64,000 nucleotides of DNA, from positions 1,600,001-1,664,000 of the forward strand of contig NZ_CP075715.1 in assembly GCF_024584805.1 (NCBI RefSeq), given 5' to 3'. The translations under genes and the position numbers were made by a program. Source of the stretch: Streptomyces sp. FIT100 (lineage in GTDB: Bacteria > Actinomycetota > Actinomycetes > Streptomycetales > Streptomycetaceae). Positions 48,363 to 58,065 of the stretch are shown here, in pieces (positions within the stretch are counted from its first letter, which is position 1; every line of letters begins with the position of its first letter). The notes below the pieces were generated by a model, which was not told where the DNA came from, did not search any database, and saw only the letters and a program-made list of their open reading frames with translations.

Positions 48363-49445
48363 TCAGCGGGCGAGCCCGTACACGCGCCGGGCGTTGCCCG
48401 CAGCGATCATCTCGGCCACCCGCTGGGCGTCGCTGCGGCTCCAGGCGCCGTCGACCACCCAGCCGCTGAGCACACGCGCCAGTGCCTCCCGGAAGATGCG
48501 CGCCCCGACGACGTGCAGCTCGGGCAGTCCGCGCGCACCGCTGGAGAAGAGCAGCTTCCCGAACGGCGCGAGCTCCAGGGTCTCGGCGAGCACGGACGCG
48601 GCGCCCGCCCCGGTGTGGGCGAGGGCCGGCCCCACATCGGCGTACACATGCGGGAAGACGCTCGCCAGATGCGCGGCGTGGCGGTGGTACGGATAGCCGG
48701 GCAGCAGTACGAGATCGGTGCCGAGGCCCGCCGTGGCCGCCGCGAAGTCGGTGAGCAGCAATGGGTCGTCGACCCCGACGTGGAGCTGCAGCGGGCGCCC
48801 CGAGGCGACGGCGCTCCAGCGGAGATGGCGCAGCAGCACCGGGTCGGTGAGCCGGCCGCCGACCTGCCGCGCCGCCAGCCAGCGCCCGGTCGCGCCCCGC
48901 ACCTCGCCGGGGCCCGGCGGTTCGGGGGCGAGCGCCAGTCCGTGCCGTGCGCCCCCGACGGAGGTGAAGGCGACGGCCGATGCCGCAGCGCCGTGCACGG
49001 CCTCGGCGAGATTGGCGAGGAAGCCGTCGACGGTCCCCGAGGTGTCGGCGACCTGCTCGGCGAGCTGCTCCAGCCGGACGATCTCATGGGCGTCGGCGTC
49101 GCCCGTGGCGGCCATCTCCGGCAGCCCGGTCAGGTCCCCGGGCAGCCCGGTATCCACCAGGTATGTGGCGATTCCGGTGGCTCGCAGCAGCCGGCGGCCG
49201 GACTCCAGCACGCCGAGCTCCCTGCGGCGGGCGAGGTAGCGGGCCGGCGGGCAGTGCGGCTCCAGACCGAGCAGCGGCGGGCACCAGCGCCGTACGGCGA
49301 AGCCGGTCTGCGTGTCGAAGAAGGTGGTACCGGGCGCGGGCGGCCCCGCGGTCCTGCCGAGGTGCGCCTCGAAGGTGCCGAGGCCGAGCTCGGTGCGGAG
49401 GACGCCGTGGCAGTACTGATCCACCAAGGTCGGCGTATCGATCAT
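48363..49445 (-). CDS. Amidohydrolase_2-like protein with altered metal motif
   Basis: 360 residues related to the amidohydrolase family near FluG/GlnA-linked hydrolases: VDQYCHGVLRTELGLGTFEAHL, FFDTQTGFAVRRWCPPLLGLEP, LQLHVGVDDP, VLLPGYPYHRHAAHLASVFPHVYADVGP and FGKLLFSSGARGLPELH. The usual DxHxH ligand motif reads D-Q-Y-C-H, so one histidine is a tyrosine. The other His (in YPYHRHAAHL, LQLHVG) and an SSGA segment in place of the usual aspartate loop suggest a changed site. The ATG at 49445 follows GGGAG. Substrate unknown. Confidence 0.82.
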   Translation of the reverse strand: MIDTPTLVDQYCHGVLRTELGLGTFEAHLGRTAGPPAPGTTFFDTQTGFAVRRWCPPLLGLEPHCPPARYLARRRELGVLESGRRLLRATGIATYLVDTGLPGDLTGLPEMAATGDADAHEIVRLEQLAEQVADTSGTVDGFLANLAEAVHGAAASAVAFTSVGGARHGLALAPEPPGPGEVRGATGRWLAARQVGGRLTDPVLLRHLRWSAVASGRPLQLHVGVDDPLLLTDFAAATAGLGTDLVLLPGYPYHRHAAHLASVFPHVYADVGPALAHTGAGAASVLAETLELAPFGKLLFSSGARGLPELHVVGARIFREALARVLSGWVVDGAWSRSDAQRVAEMIAAGNARRVYGLAR

Positions 49446-49511
49446 CCGGGGCTCCCAGCCGTGGACGTGCTTCCACACGTCCTAACGGGTGAGCCCCGCG
49501 TGAGGTGTTGC

Positions 49512-49532
49512 CCCGGGGGCGGCGCCCCCGGG
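49512..49532 (-). terminator. GC-rich 9-bp hairpin
   Basis: CCCGGGGGC (49512-49520) and GCCCCCGGG (49524-49532) with loop GGC, 9 nt after the stop of the small gene ending at 49542. Confidence 0.7.
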
Positions 49533-49541
49533 AAACGTCCG

Positions 49542-49892
49542 TCAGGTGTTCGAGGGGCCGCCGAGCTGGATGCCGGCCATGCGCGTCCACTCGTACCGGC
49601 CCGTGCGGACCTTCGCCGCGAAGTCGCCGTCGAAGGACTCGTGCATCGTGATGCCGGACTTCTCCGCCGCGCTCTGCGCGATGGCGTGCGTCGGCGCTAC
49701 GAGGTCGCCCCAGCCGCCGTCCTCGCCGACGAGCACGATGCGTGTGCCCGCCTGCCCGATGTACGCGAGCTGGCCCTCGGCGCCGCCGTGCGCCTTGGCG
49801 AAGGCGCCGATCTGCTTGGCGAGCCTCGCCGCCTTGCGCTCGGCCTTCGCGGACTGCTTCGCCTGCTTCTCGTCAACCTGCGTGTCTGCCAT
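49542..49892 (-). CDS. Small conserved hypothetical protein
   Basis: 116 residues, highly charged N-terminal helix (DEKQAKQSAKAERKAARLAKQIGAFAKAHG) and a mixed C-terminal part (AYIGQAGTRIVLVGEDGGWGDLVAP, RTGRYEWTRMAGIQLGG). Conserved in Streptomyces as far as I recall; no function known. The ATG at 49892 is preceded by TAGCAT at 7 nt, without ribosome binding site, pointing to a leaderless mRNA. Longer readings upstream have no support. Confidence 0.7.
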   Translation of the reverse strand: MADTQVDEKQAKQSAKAERKAARLAKQIGAFAKAHGGAEGQLAYIGQAGTRIVLVGEDGGWGDLVAPTHAIAQSAAEKSGITMHESFDGDFAAKVRTGRYEWTRMAGIQLGGPSNT

Positions 49893-49899
49893 GAGCAGC

Positions 49900-49905
49900 A
49901 TGCTA
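49900..49905 (-). promoter_or_regulatory. -10 hexamer TAGCAT for a leaderless mRNA
   Basis: On the minus strand TAGCAT, 7 nt, then the ATG at 49892. No ribosome binding site and no clear -35. Confidence 0.45.
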
Positions 49906-49971
49906 CTCGCGGGTAGCCCAATGGGGAACGGCAGGCGGCACGGACGGCGACGCGGACGGGCCCATCGCAGA

Positions 49972-50005
49972 AACGGGCCTAGCGCAGGAACGGGCCTAGC
50001 GCAGG
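49972..50005 (-). repeat. 17-bp tandem duplication across the ctaB stop
   Basis: AACGGGCCTAGCGCAGG twice (49972-49988, 49989-50005) with partial copies at both sides. The second copy carries the ctaB TAG stop; the first a copy of it. Confidence 0.88.
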
Positions 50006-50943
50006 AACGGGTCCACCGCGACCGCCACGAACAGCAGCGACACATAGGTGATCGACCAGTGGAAGAGCCGCATCTCCTTGAGCTTGCCGCCCGTCGCCCC
50101 GGCGTTCGCCCGGTTCTGCAGCGCGTGCGCCTCCCACAGCCACCAGCCGCCGGTGGCCAGTGCGACCACCGTGTAGAACCAGCCGGTGTAGCCGAGCGGC
50201 GTCAGCAGCAGCGAGACGGCGACCATGACCCAGCTGTAGAGGACGATCTGGCGGGCGACGACCTTGTTCGAGGCGACGACCGGGAGCATCGGGACGCCGA
50301 CGCGCGCGTAGTCCTCCTTCACCTTCATCGACAGCGGCCAGTAGTGCGGCGGCGTCCAGAAGAAGATGACCAGGAAGAGGACGACCGCGGCCCACGACAC
50401 CGAGTTCGTGACGGCGGACCAGCCGATGAGCACCGGCATGCAGCCGGCGATGCCGCCCCACACGATGTTCTGCGCGGTACGCCGCTTCAGCAGCATCGTG
50501 TAGACGACGACGTAGAAGAGGAGCGCGCCCAGCGCGAGCGCCGCCGAGAGCCAGTTGACGAGCAGTCCGAACCACAGCGTGGAGACCACCGCGAGGGTGA
50601 GGCCGAAGACCAGGCCCTCGCGCGGCGAGACCATCCCGGTGACCAGGGGACGCTGCGACGTACGGTCCATCAGCGCGTCGATGTCGCGGTCGATGTACAT
50701 GTTGAGCGCGTTCGCGCCGCCCGCGGACAGGTATCCGCCGATGCAGGTCGCGATGGTGAGCCAGAGGTCCGGCACACCCTGCGCCGCCAGGAACATCACG
50801 GGGACCGTGGTGATCAGCAGCAGCTCGATGATCCGCGGCTTGGTGAGCGCCACGAATGCCCTGACGCGGGCCCCGAATGGCCGATGGCCCCCTGGACCGG
50901 TAGCCAAGACGGCCCCTGCGGGCCGGGACTCGACGGCCGTCAC
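49996..50943 (-). CDS. ctaB: Protoheme IX farnesyltransferase (heme O synthase)
   Basis: UbiA-type prenyltransferase, 315 residues, eight to nine helices. Attaches farnesyl to heme B. Motifs: [44 protein letters not shown] (the first Asp-rich NxxxDxxxD site), [18 protein letters not shown] and the second loop [30 protein letters not shown]. The GTG at 50943 is chosen for its AGGGG ribosome binding site. The end DPFLR and its stop are tandemly duplicated. Divergent from tkt. Confidence 0.94.
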   Translation of the reverse strand: MTAVESRPAGAVLATGPGGHRPFGARVRAFVALTKPRIIELLLITTVPVMFLAAQGVPDLWLTIATCIGGYLSAGGANALNMYIDRDIDALMDRTSQRPLVTGMVSPREGLVFGLTLAVVSTLWFGLLVNWLSAALALGALLFYVVVYTMLLKRRTAQNIVWGGIAGCMPVLIGWSAVTNSVSWAAVVLFLVIFFWTPPHYWPLSMKVKEDYARVGVPMLPVVASNKVVARQIVLYSWVMVAVSLLLTPLGYTGWFYTVVALATGGWWLWEAHALQNRANAGATGGKLKEMRLFHWSITYVSLLFVAVAVDPFLR

Positions 50944-51324
50944 GCACACCCCTGACAGAGAATTCCCAGCAAGCTCCGGGCATTAACACCCGGTGAAGAC
51001 TTGCGCGTACCGGGCCACTCTAGACGTTGGCCCCATGCCGATCTTCGCGGGGGTGGGGTCGTGTTGAGCCGTGCCGGGCCCGGCCGCGTATTCACGGTGG
51101 GATCGCCGCGAGGAGGCGGCGCCACGACACGGCGAGGGGCGGTGGGGCCGGCGACAAGAGGCGAAGTCGCGCCGCTGAGCGCACTCTGGCAAGTGCCGGC
51201 GGTGTCCGAGGGGAGAGACGTGCTCCGAGCAGGACGCCCGTTGCTGCAAGGGTAGGCTCGACAGCGCCCGGTAAACCCCTCAGGCACCGGGACCCGAACA
51301 TGTGGAGAGGAGCCCTGACCCAGG
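50944..51324. other. Divergent ctaB/tkt control region
   Basis: 381 bp without a gene. Near the ctaB side lies TCTAGACGTT, reading TAGAGT on the minus strand, a possible ctaB -10. On the tkt side TAGGCT (51252-51257) may be a -10; no good -35 was seen. No known operator recognised. Confidence 0.5.
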
Positions 51325-53427
51325 GTGAGCACCAAGCCGACCACCACAGACCTCGAGTGGACCGCATTGGACCAGCGGGCCGTGGACACCGTCCGCGTCC
51401 TCGCCGCTGACGCCGTACAGAAGGTCGGCAACGGCCATCCGGGTACGGCCATGAGCCTGGCCCCCGCCGCATACGTCCTCTTCCAGAAACTGATGCGGCA
51501 CGACCCCGCCGACGCGGACTGGACCGGCCGCGACCGGTTCGTGCTCTCGGCGGGCCACTCCAGCCTGACGCTCTACATCCAGCTCTACCTGGCCGGTTAC
51601 GGCCTGGAGCTCGACGACCTCGAAGCCTTCCGCACCTGGGGTTCCAAGACCCCCGGCCACCCGGAGTACGGCCACACCGTCGGCGTCGAGACCACGACCG
51701 GCCCGCTCGGCCAGGGTGTCGCCAACTCCGTCGGCATGGCCATGGCCGCCCGCTACGAGCGCGGTCTGTTCGACCCGGACGCCGCGCCCGGCACCTCCCC
51801 GTTCGACCACACCATCTGGGCGATCGCCGGCGACGGCTGCCTCCAGGAGGGCATCTCGCACGAGGCGTCCGCGCTGGCCGGCCACCAGAAGCTCGGCAAT
51901 CTGGTGCTGCTGTGGGACGACAACCACATCTCGATCGAGGGCGACACCGCGACCGCCGTCTCCGAGGACACGCTGGAGCGGTACGAGGCGTACGGCTGGC
52001 ACGTCCAGCGCGTCCAGCAGCTGCCCAGCGGCGACCTGGACCCGGCCGGTCTCTACCGGGCGCTGAAGGCGGCCCAGGAGGAGACCGAGCGTCCCTCCTT
52101 CATCGCGGCCCGCTCGATCATCGCCTGGCCCGCCCCGCACGCGCAGAACACCGAGGCGGCGCACGGATCGGCGCTGGGCGACGAGGAGGTCGCGGCCACC
52201 AAGCGCGTCCTCGGCTTCGACCCGGAGAAGAGCTTCGACGTCTCCGACGAGGTCATCGCCCACACCCGTAAGGCCCTCGACCGCGGCCGTTCGGTCCGCG
52301 AGGAGTGGGAGAAGTCCTTCGCCGAGTGGCGGGGGGCCAACCCGGAGCGCGCCGCCGAGTTCGACCGGATCCGCTCGACCGAGCTGCCGGCCGGCTGGGA
52401 GGAGAAGCTCCCGTTCTTCGAGGCGGGCAGGTCCGTCGCCACCCGTGCCGCGTCCGGCAAGGTGCTCCAGGCGCTGGGTGCGGTCATCCCCGAGCTGTGG
52501 GGCGGCTCCGCCGACCTGGCCGGTTCGAACAACACGACGATCGACAAGACGTCGTCGTTCCTGCCGAAGGGCAACCCGCTGCCGGAGGCCGACCCGTACG
52601 GCCGCACGATCCACTTCGGCATCCGCGAGCACGCGATGGCCGCGGTGCTGAACGGCATCACGCTGCACGGCAACACCCGTGTCTACGGCGGCACCTTCCT
52701 GGTCTTCTCCGACTACATGCGCAACGCGGTGCGGCTGTCCGCGCTGATGCACCTGCCGGTGACGTACGTGTGGACGCACGACTCGATCGGTCTCGGCGAG
52801 GACGGCCCGACCCACCAGCCGGTGGAGCACCTGGCGTCGCTGCGCGCCATCCCGGGCCTGAACATCGTGCGCCCGGCCGACGCCAACGAGACCGCGATCG
52901 CATGGCGCGAGATCCTGCGGCGCTACACGAAGAAGTTCGGCGTGGGCGCCCCGCACGGTCTGGCACTGACCCGCCAGGGTGTGCCGACGTACGAGCCCAA
53001 CGACGACGCGGCCAAGGGCGGTTACGTGCTCTTCGAGGCCGAAGGGCCCGAAGGACAGAGCGCGGACGCCCAGGTCGTGCTGATCGGCACGGGCTCGGAG
53101 GTGCACGTGGCCGTGGAGGCGCGTGAGCAGCTCCAGGCCGCGGGCGTCCCGACGCGGGTCGTCTCGATGCCGTCGGTGGAGTGGTTCGAGGAGCAGGACC
53201 AGGCGTACAAGGACAGCGTGCTGCCTCCGTCGCTGAAGGCGCGGGTGGCGATCGAGGCCGGTGTCGGGCTGACCTGGTACCGGTACGTCGGCGACGCCGG
53301 CCGGATCGTCTCGCTGGAGCACTTCGGCGCGTCGGCCGACGGCAAGGTGCTCTTCAGCGAGTTCGGGTTCACCCCGGAGAACCTGGCCGCCGTCGCCCGG
53401 GAATCGATTGCCGCCGCCGCGCGCTGA
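51325..53427 (+). CDS. tkt: Transketolase
   Basis: ThDP enzyme of 700 residues that moves two-carbon units in the pentose phosphate pathway. Seen are [10 protein letters not shown] and GHSSLTLY in the N-terminal domain, [16 protein letters not shown], the ThDP motif [13 protein letters not shown] followed by the metal-site [10 protein letters not shown], then [22 protein letters not shown] and [29 protein letters not shown] in the second half. The GTG at 51325 follows GAGGAG at a long spacing. First gene of tkt-tal-zwf-opcA-pgl. Confidence 0.96.
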   Translation: MSTKPTTTDLEWTALDQRAVDTVRVLAADAVQKVGNGHPGTAMSLAPAAYVLFQKLMRHDPADADWTGRDRFVLSAGHSSLTLYIQLYLAGYGLELDDLEAFRTWGSKTPGHPEYGHTVGVETTTGPLGQGVANSVGMAMAARYERGLFDPDAAPGTSPFDHTIWAIAGDGCLQEGISHEASALAGHQKLGNLVLLWDDNHISIEGDTATAVSEDTLERYEAYGWHVQRVQQLPSGDLDPAGLYRALKAAQEETERPSFIAARSIIAWPAPHAQNTEAAHGSALGDEEVAATKRVLGFDPEKSFDVSDEVIAHTRKALDRGRSVREEWEKSFAEWRGANPERAAEFDRIRSTELPAGWEEKLPFFEAGRSVATRAASGKVLQALGAVIPELWGGSADLAGSNNTTIDKTSSFLPKGNPLPEADPYGRTIHFGIREHAMAAVLNGITLHGNTRVYGGTFLVFSDYMRNAVRLSALMHLPVTYVWTHDSIGLGEDGPTHQPVEHLASLRAIPGLNIVRPADANETAIAWREILRRYTKKFGVGAPHGLALTRQGVPTYEPNDDAAKGGYVLFEAEGPEGQSADAQVVLIGTGSEVHVAVEAREQLQAAGVPTRVVSMPSVEWFEEQDQAYKDSVLPPSLKARVAIEAGVGLTWYRYVGDAGRIVSLEHFGASADGKVLFSEFGFTPENLAAVARESIAAAAR

Positions 53428-53461
53428 CGCCGGTATACGACTAGTAGGAGATGCAACTCTC

Positions 53462-54580
53462 ATGACAGACGCACTCAAGCGCCTCTCCGACGAAGGCGTC
53501 GCGATCTGGCTCGACGACCTGTCGCGCAAGCGGATCACATCCGGCAACCTGGCCGAACTGATCGACCAGCAGCATGTCGTGGGCGTCACCACCAACCCGT
53601 CGATCTTCCAGAAGGCCATCTCGTCCGGCGACGGCTACGAGCAGCAGCTCGCGGACCTCGCCGCCCGCAAGGTGACCGTCGAGGAAGCCCTGCGGATGAT
53701 CACGACGGCGGACGTGCGGGACGCGGCGGACGTGCTGCGCCCGGTGTTCGACGCGACGGGCGGTCAGGACGGCCGCGTGTCGATCGAGGTCGACCCGCGC
53801 CTCGCGCACAACACGAAGGCGACGATCGCCGAGGCCAAGCAGCTGGCCTGGCTGGTGGACCGGCCGAACACGTTCATCAAGATCCCGGCCACCAAGGCGG
53901 GTCTGCCGGCGATCACCGAGGTCATCGGCCTCGGCATCAGCGTCAACGTGACGCTGATCTTCTCGCTGGAGCGCTACCGCGAGGTCATGGACGCCTACCT
54001 GGCCGGTCTGGAGAAGGCCAAGGCCGCGGGCCTCGACCTCTCGAAGATCCGTTCGGTGGCGTCGTTCTTCGTGTCCCGGGTGGACACCGAGATCGACAAG
54101 CGGCTGGACGCGCTGGGCACGGCGGAGGCCGAGGACGCGCGCGGCAAGGCCGCCGTGGCCAACGCCCGCCTCGCCTACGAGGCGTACGAGGAGGTCTTCT
54201 CCTCGGACCGCTGGCTCGCGCTGGACAAGGCGCAGGCCAACAAGCAGCGTCCGCTGTGGGCCTCGACGGGCGTCAAGGACCCGGCGTACAAGGACACGCT
54301 GTACGTGGACGATCTGGTCGCGCCTGGCACGGTCAACACCATGCCGGAGGCCACGCTGAACGCGGTCGCCGACCACGGGCAGATCACGGGCGACGCGGTG
54401 CGCGGTACGTACGAGCAGGCGCGCGCCGAGCTCGACGCCGTCGAGAAGCTCGGGATCTCGTACGACGACGTGGTGCAGCTGCTGGAGGACGAGGGCGTCG
54501 AGAAGTTCGAGGCGTCCTGGAACGATCTGCTCAAGTCGACGCAGGCGGAGCTCGAACGCCTCGCTCCCTCGGAGGGCTGA
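53462..54580 (+). CDS. tal: Transaldolase
   Basis: 372 residues, the long actinobacterial transaldolase. Transfers dihydroxyacetone from sedoheptulose 7-phosphate or fructose 6-phosphate. Motifs: [56 protein letters not shown] with the Schiff-base lysine, and [18 protein letters not shown]. The ATG at 53462 has AGGAGAT 8 nt upstream and lies 34 nt after tkt. Confidence 0.96.
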   Translation: MTDALKRLSDEGVAIWLDDLSRKRITSGNLAELIDQQHVVGVTTNPSIFQKAISSGDGYEQQLADLAARKVTVEEALRMITTADVRDAADVLRPVFDATGGQDGRVSIEVDPRLAHNTKATIAEAKQLAWLVDRPNTFIKIPATKAGLPAITEVIGLGISVNVTLIFSLERYREVMDAYLAGLEKAKAAGLDLSKIRSVASFFVSRVDTEIDKRLDALGTAEAEDARGKAAVANARLAYEAYEEVFSSDRWLALDKAQANKQRPLWASTGVKDPAYKDTLYVDDLVAPGTVNTMPEATLNAVADHGQITGDAVRGTYEQARAELDAVEKLGISYDDVVQLLEDEGVEKFEASWNDLLKSTQAELERLAPSEG

Positions 54581-54585
54581 GACCC

Positions 54586-56124
54586 TTGACCACGCTTTCC
54601 GGCACCGGGGCGAATCCGCTCCGTGACGCCGCGGACCGACGGCTCCCGCGTATCGCGGGGCCGTCGGGCCTGGTCATCTTCGGCGTCACGGGCGATTTGT
54701 CCCGCAAGAAGTTGATGCCCGCCGTCTACGACCTCGCCAACCGCGGACTGCTGCCGCCCGGCTTCTCGCTCGTGGGCTTCGCCCGCCGCGAGTGGCACGA
54801 CGAGGACTTCGCCCAGGTGGTCCACGACGCGGTGAAGCAGCACGCCCGCACCCCCTTCCGCGAGGAGGTCTGGCAGCAGCTGATCCAGGGGATGCGGTTC
54901 GTCCAGGGCGACTTCGACGACGACGAGGCGTTCGAGAACCTGAAGAAGACGATCGCGGAGCTCGACCAGGAGCAGGGCACGGGCGGCAACTTCGCCTTCT
55001 ACCTCTCCGTGCCGCCGAAGTTCTTCCCCAAGGTCGTCAAGCAGCTCAAGAAGCACGGGCTCGCCGACCAGAAGGACGGCTCGTGGCGGCGCGCCGTCAT
55101 CGAGAAGCCCTTCGGCCACGACCTGGCGTCGGCCACCGAGCTCAACCAGGTGGTCCACGAGGTCTTCCCGGCCGACGCGGTCTTCCGCATCGACCACTAC
55201 CTCGGCAAGGAGACCGTCCAGAACATCCTGGCGCTCCGCTTCGCCAACACCCTCTTCGAGCCGATCTGGAACCGGTCGTACGTCGACCATGTCCAGATCA
55301 CCATGGCCGAGGACATCGGCATCGGCGGCCGTGCCGGCTACTACGACGGCATCGGCGCCGCCCGCGACGTCATCCAGAACCACCTGCTCCAGTTGCTCGC
55401 GCTGACCGCGATGGAGGAGCCCGCCTCCTTCGACGCGGACGCGCTGGCGGCGGAGAAGACCAAGGTGCTGGGTGCGGTCAAGCTCCCGAAGGACCTGGCC
55501 AAGAGCACCGTGCGCGCGCAGTACACGGGCGCCTGGCAGGGCGGCGAGAAGGTCATCGGCTACCTCCAGGAAGACGGCATCGACCCCAAGTCGAAGACCG
55601 ACACCTACGCGGCGGTCAAGCTGTCGATCGACAACCGCCGCTGGGCGGGCGTGCCGTTCTACCTGCGGACGGGCAAGCGGCTCGGCCGCCGGGTCACCGA
55701 GATCGCCGTCGTCTTCCAGCGCGCCCCGCACTCGCCCTTCGACCGCACGGCCACCGAGGAGCTGGGGCAGAACGCCCTGGTGATCCGGGTCCAGCCGGAC
55801 GAGGGCGTGACGATGCGGTTCGGCTCCAAGGTGCCCGGCACGTCGATGGAGGTGCGGGACGTCTCCATGGACTTCGCGTACGGCGAGTCCTTCACGGAGT
55901 CCAGCCCCGAGGCGTACGAGCGGCTGATCCTGGACGTCCTGCTCGGTGACTCCAACCTCTTCCCGAGGCTGGCGGAGGTCGAGCTGTCCTGGAAGATCCT
56001 CGACCCGATCGAGGAGTTCTGGGACCGGCACGGCAAGCCCGCACAGTATGCGGCCGGGACCTGGGGTCCGGCCGAGGCGGACGAAATGCTCGCACGAGAC
56101 GGACGGAGCTGGCGTCGGCCATGA
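54586..56124 (+). CDS. zwf: Glucose-6-phosphate dehydrogenase
   Basis: 512 residues; makes 6-phosphogluconolactone and NADPH. NADP site GVTGDLSRKKLMPAVYDL, the signature RIDHYLGKETVQNILALRF with the catalytic histidine region, and EKPFGHDLASA are visible. The TTG at 54586 is chosen: GGAGG lies about 10 nt before it and it begins 5 nt after the tal stop. No ATG/GTG near by serves better. Its product works with OpcA, whose gene overlaps by 4 nt. Confidence 0.96.
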   Translation: MTTLSGTGANPLRDAADRRLPRIAGPSGLVIFGVTGDLSRKKLMPAVYDLANRGLLPPGFSLVGFARREWHDEDFAQVVHDAVKQHARTPFREEVWQQLIQGMRFVQGDFDDDEAFENLKKTIAELDQEQGTGGNFAFYLSVPPKFFPKVVKQLKKHGLADQKDGSWRRAVIEKPFGHDLASATELNQVVHEVFPADAVFRIDHYLGKETVQNILALRFANTLFEPIWNRSYVDHVQITMAEDIGIGGRAGYYDGIGAARDVIQNHLLQLLALTAMEEPASFDADALAAEKTKVLGAVKLPKDLAKSTVRAQYTGAWQGGEKVIGYLQEDGIDPKSKTDTYAAVKLSIDNRRWAGVPFYLRTGKRLGRRVTEIAVVFQRAPHSPFDRTATEELGQNALVIRVQPDEGVTMRFGSKVPGTSMEVRDVSMDFAYGESFTESSPEAYERLILDVLLGDSNLFPRLAEVELSWKILDPIEEFWDRHGKPAQYAAGTWGPAEADEMLARDGRSWRRP

Positions 56125-57146
56125 AGATCGACCTTACGGACACCACCTCCAGCAAGATCAACAAGGCGCTGGTGCAGGGCCGGCGGGCGATCGGCACACC
56201 GGCCGTCGGCATGGTCCTCACGCTCGTCATCGTCACGGACGAGGAGAACGCCTACGACGCGCTGAAGGCGGCCAACGACGCGTCGCGCGAGCACCCCTCG
56301 CGCACGCTCGTCGTCATCAAGCGTGTCTCGCGCTCGCCGCGGGACCGGGCGAAGGCCCGCCTCGACGCGGAGGTGCGGGTCGGCGCGGACGCCGTCACGG
56401 GCGAGACCGTCGTGCTCCGGCTGTACGGCGAGGTCATCGACCACGCCCAGTCCGTGGTCCTGCCGCTGCTGCTGCCCGACGCGCCGGTCGTGGCGTGGTG
56501 GCCGGTGAACGCCCCGACCGACCCGGCGTCCGACCCGCTGGGCGCGCTGGCCCAGCGCCGGGTGACCGACACCTACGCCTGCGAGCAGCCGATCGCGGAG
56601 CTGACCGGGCGTGCCGACGCGTACACCCCGGGCGACACGGATCTGGCCTGGACGCGGATCACCCCCTGGCGTTCGATGCTGGCGGCCGCGCTGGACCAGG
56701 CGCCGGTCGAGGCCACCGGGGCGGAGGTCACGGGCGAGGAGTTCAACCCGAGCTGCGAGCTGCTCGCGATGTGGCTCGCGGACCGGCTGAAGGTACCGGT
56801 CAAGCGCTCGGTGTCGCCCGGCCCAGGACTCACGGCCGTACGGCTGGAGACGAAGGGCGGCCCGATCGTCCTGGGCCGGGCGGACGGCTCGGTGGCGACG
56901 CTCTCCATCCAGGGCCAGCCCGACCGCGCGGTGGCGCTGAAGCGCCGGGACACGGCCGAGCTGATCGCTGAGGAGCTGCGGCGCCTCGACCCCGACGACA
57001 CGTATGCCATGGCGCTGCGGTACGGGGTGGACCGGCTGAACGACGAGTCGGCAGAGGCCGCCGCCGGGGCGGCTGCGGGCTCCGCGCCCGCCGCGGCGAA
57101 GCCGCCGGCCAAGAAGGCCCCCGCCAAGAAGGCGGCGGCGAAGTGA
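56121..57146 (+). CDS. opcA: Glucose-6-phosphate dehydrogenase assembly protein OpcA
   Basis: 341 residues, the actinobacterial/cyanobacterial partner that activates Zwf. Family sequence DTTSSKINKALVQGRRAIGTPAVGMVLTLV, VVLPLLLPDAPVVAWWPVNAP and EEFNPSCELLAMWLADRL. The tail is Lys/Ala/Pro-rich (PPAKKAPAKKAAAK), a soft extension. ATGA overlap with zwf and GTGA overlap with pgl mean tight co-translation. Confidence 0.96.
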   Translation: MKIDLTDTTSSKINKALVQGRRAIGTPAVGMVLTLVIVTDEENAYDALKAANDASREHPSRTLVVIKRVSRSPRDRAKARLDAEVRVGADAVTGETVVLRLYGEVIDHAQSVVLPLLLPDAPVVAWWPVNAPTDPASDPLGALAQRRVTDTYACEQPIAELTGRADAYTPGDTDLAWTRITPWRSMLAAALDQAPVEATGAEVTGEEFNPSCELLAMWLADRLKVPVKRSVSPGPGLTAVRLETKGGPIVLGRADGSVATLSIQGQPDRAVALKRRDTAELIAEELRRLDPDDTYAMALRYGVDRLNDESAEAAAGAAAGSAPAAAKPPAKKAPAKKAAAK

Positions 57147-57925
57147 GCGCTCCCCAACTCGTCGTCCACCGCGACAAGGAGCTGATGGCGCAGGCCGCGG
57201 CGGCCCGGTTGATCACGAAGATCGTGGACTCCCAGGCCGCGCGCGGCTTCGCATCGGTGGTCCTCACCGGTGGGCGCAACGGGAACGGCCTGCTGGCCGC
57301 GCTGGCCGCGGCGCCCGCGCGGGACGCGATCGACTGGTCACGGCTCGATGTGTGGTGGGGCGACGAGCGGTTCCAGCCCGAGGGCGACCCGGAGCGCAAT
57401 GTCACCCAGGCCCGGGCGGCGCTGCTGGACTCGGTCCCGCTGGACCCGTCCCGGGTGCATGCGATGCCGGCGTCCGACGGTCCGAACGGCAACGACGCGG
57501 ATGCCGCTGCCGCCGCCTATGCGGCGGAACTGGCCGCGGCTGCGGGCCCCGAGGACCATGGCGACGTGCCCACCTTCGACGTCCTGATGCTCGGCGTCGG
57601 CCCGGACACGCATGTCGCCTCGCTCTTTCCCGAGCTCCCGGGCGTCCGCGAGACCGAGCGCACGGTCGTCGGGGTGCACGGCGCGCCGAAGCCCCCGCCG
57701 ACCCGGATCTCGCTGACGTTGCCGGCGATCCGCGCGGCCCGCGAGGTCTGGCTCCTCGCTGCGGGCGAGGACAAGGCGAACGCCGCGGCGATCGCGCTCT
57801 CGGGCGCGGGCGAGATCCAGGCGCCGGCGGCCGGGGCGTACGGCCGCTCGCGCACGCTGTGGCTCCTCGACGCGGCGGCGGCGTCCCAGCTCCCCCGGAG
57901 CCTCTACCCTCCGGCGTCGCCCTGA
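57143..57925 (+). CDS. pgl: 6-phosphogluconolactonase
   Basis: 260 residues of the NagB/DevB family; opens 6-phosphogluconolactone. Visible: VVLTGGRNGNGLLAAL, WWGDERFQPEGDPERNVTQAR, FDVLMLGVGPDTHVASLFPE and KPPPTRISLTLPAIRAAREVWLLAAG. GTG start within opcA. Last gene of the operon, followed by a 14-bp stem terminator. Confidence 0.96.
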   Translation: MSAPQLVVHRDKELMAQAAAARLITKIVDSQAARGFASVVLTGGRNGNGLLAALAAAPARDAIDWSRLDVWWGDERFQPEGDPERNVTQARAALLDSVPLDPSRVHAMPASDGPNGNDADAAAAAYAAELAAAAGPEDHGDVPTFDVLMLGVGPDTHVASLFPELPGVRETERTVVGVHGAPKPPPTRISLTLPAIRAAREVWLLAAGEDKANAAAIALSGAGEIQAPAAGAYGRSRTLWLLDAAAASQLPRSLYPPASP

Positions 57926-57970
57926 GCCCTTCGCCCCGAGCCCTCGGGCTCATCTGCCCGTCATCGGCCC

Positions 57971-58008
57971 GACGGCCCGGTGCCCCACCACGGCGGCACC
58001 GGGCCGTC
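57971..58008. terminator. Terminator after pgl
   Basis: GACGGCCCGGTGCC (57971-57984) pairs with GGCACCGGGCCGTC (57995-58008), 14 bp, 10-nt loop, between convergent pgl and the PH-domain gene. Confidence 0.85.
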
Positions 58009-58065
58009 ACCGTTCGGGGTGGGGCGGAGCCACGGCGGCGGCCGTCACCGTTCGGAGTGGGGCGG
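58004..58065 (-). repeat. 38-bp-period duplication across a stop codon
   Basis: CCGTCACCGTTCGG(G/A)GTGGGGCGG at 58004-58027 and 58042-58065. The second copy holds the TGA stop of the minus-strand gene ending at 58045. The first copy overlaps the pgl terminator. Confidence 0.8.

Noticed and set aside
51280..53619. Long antisense frame over tkt
   Set aside because: Shadow of transketolase; no ribosome binding site or motif.
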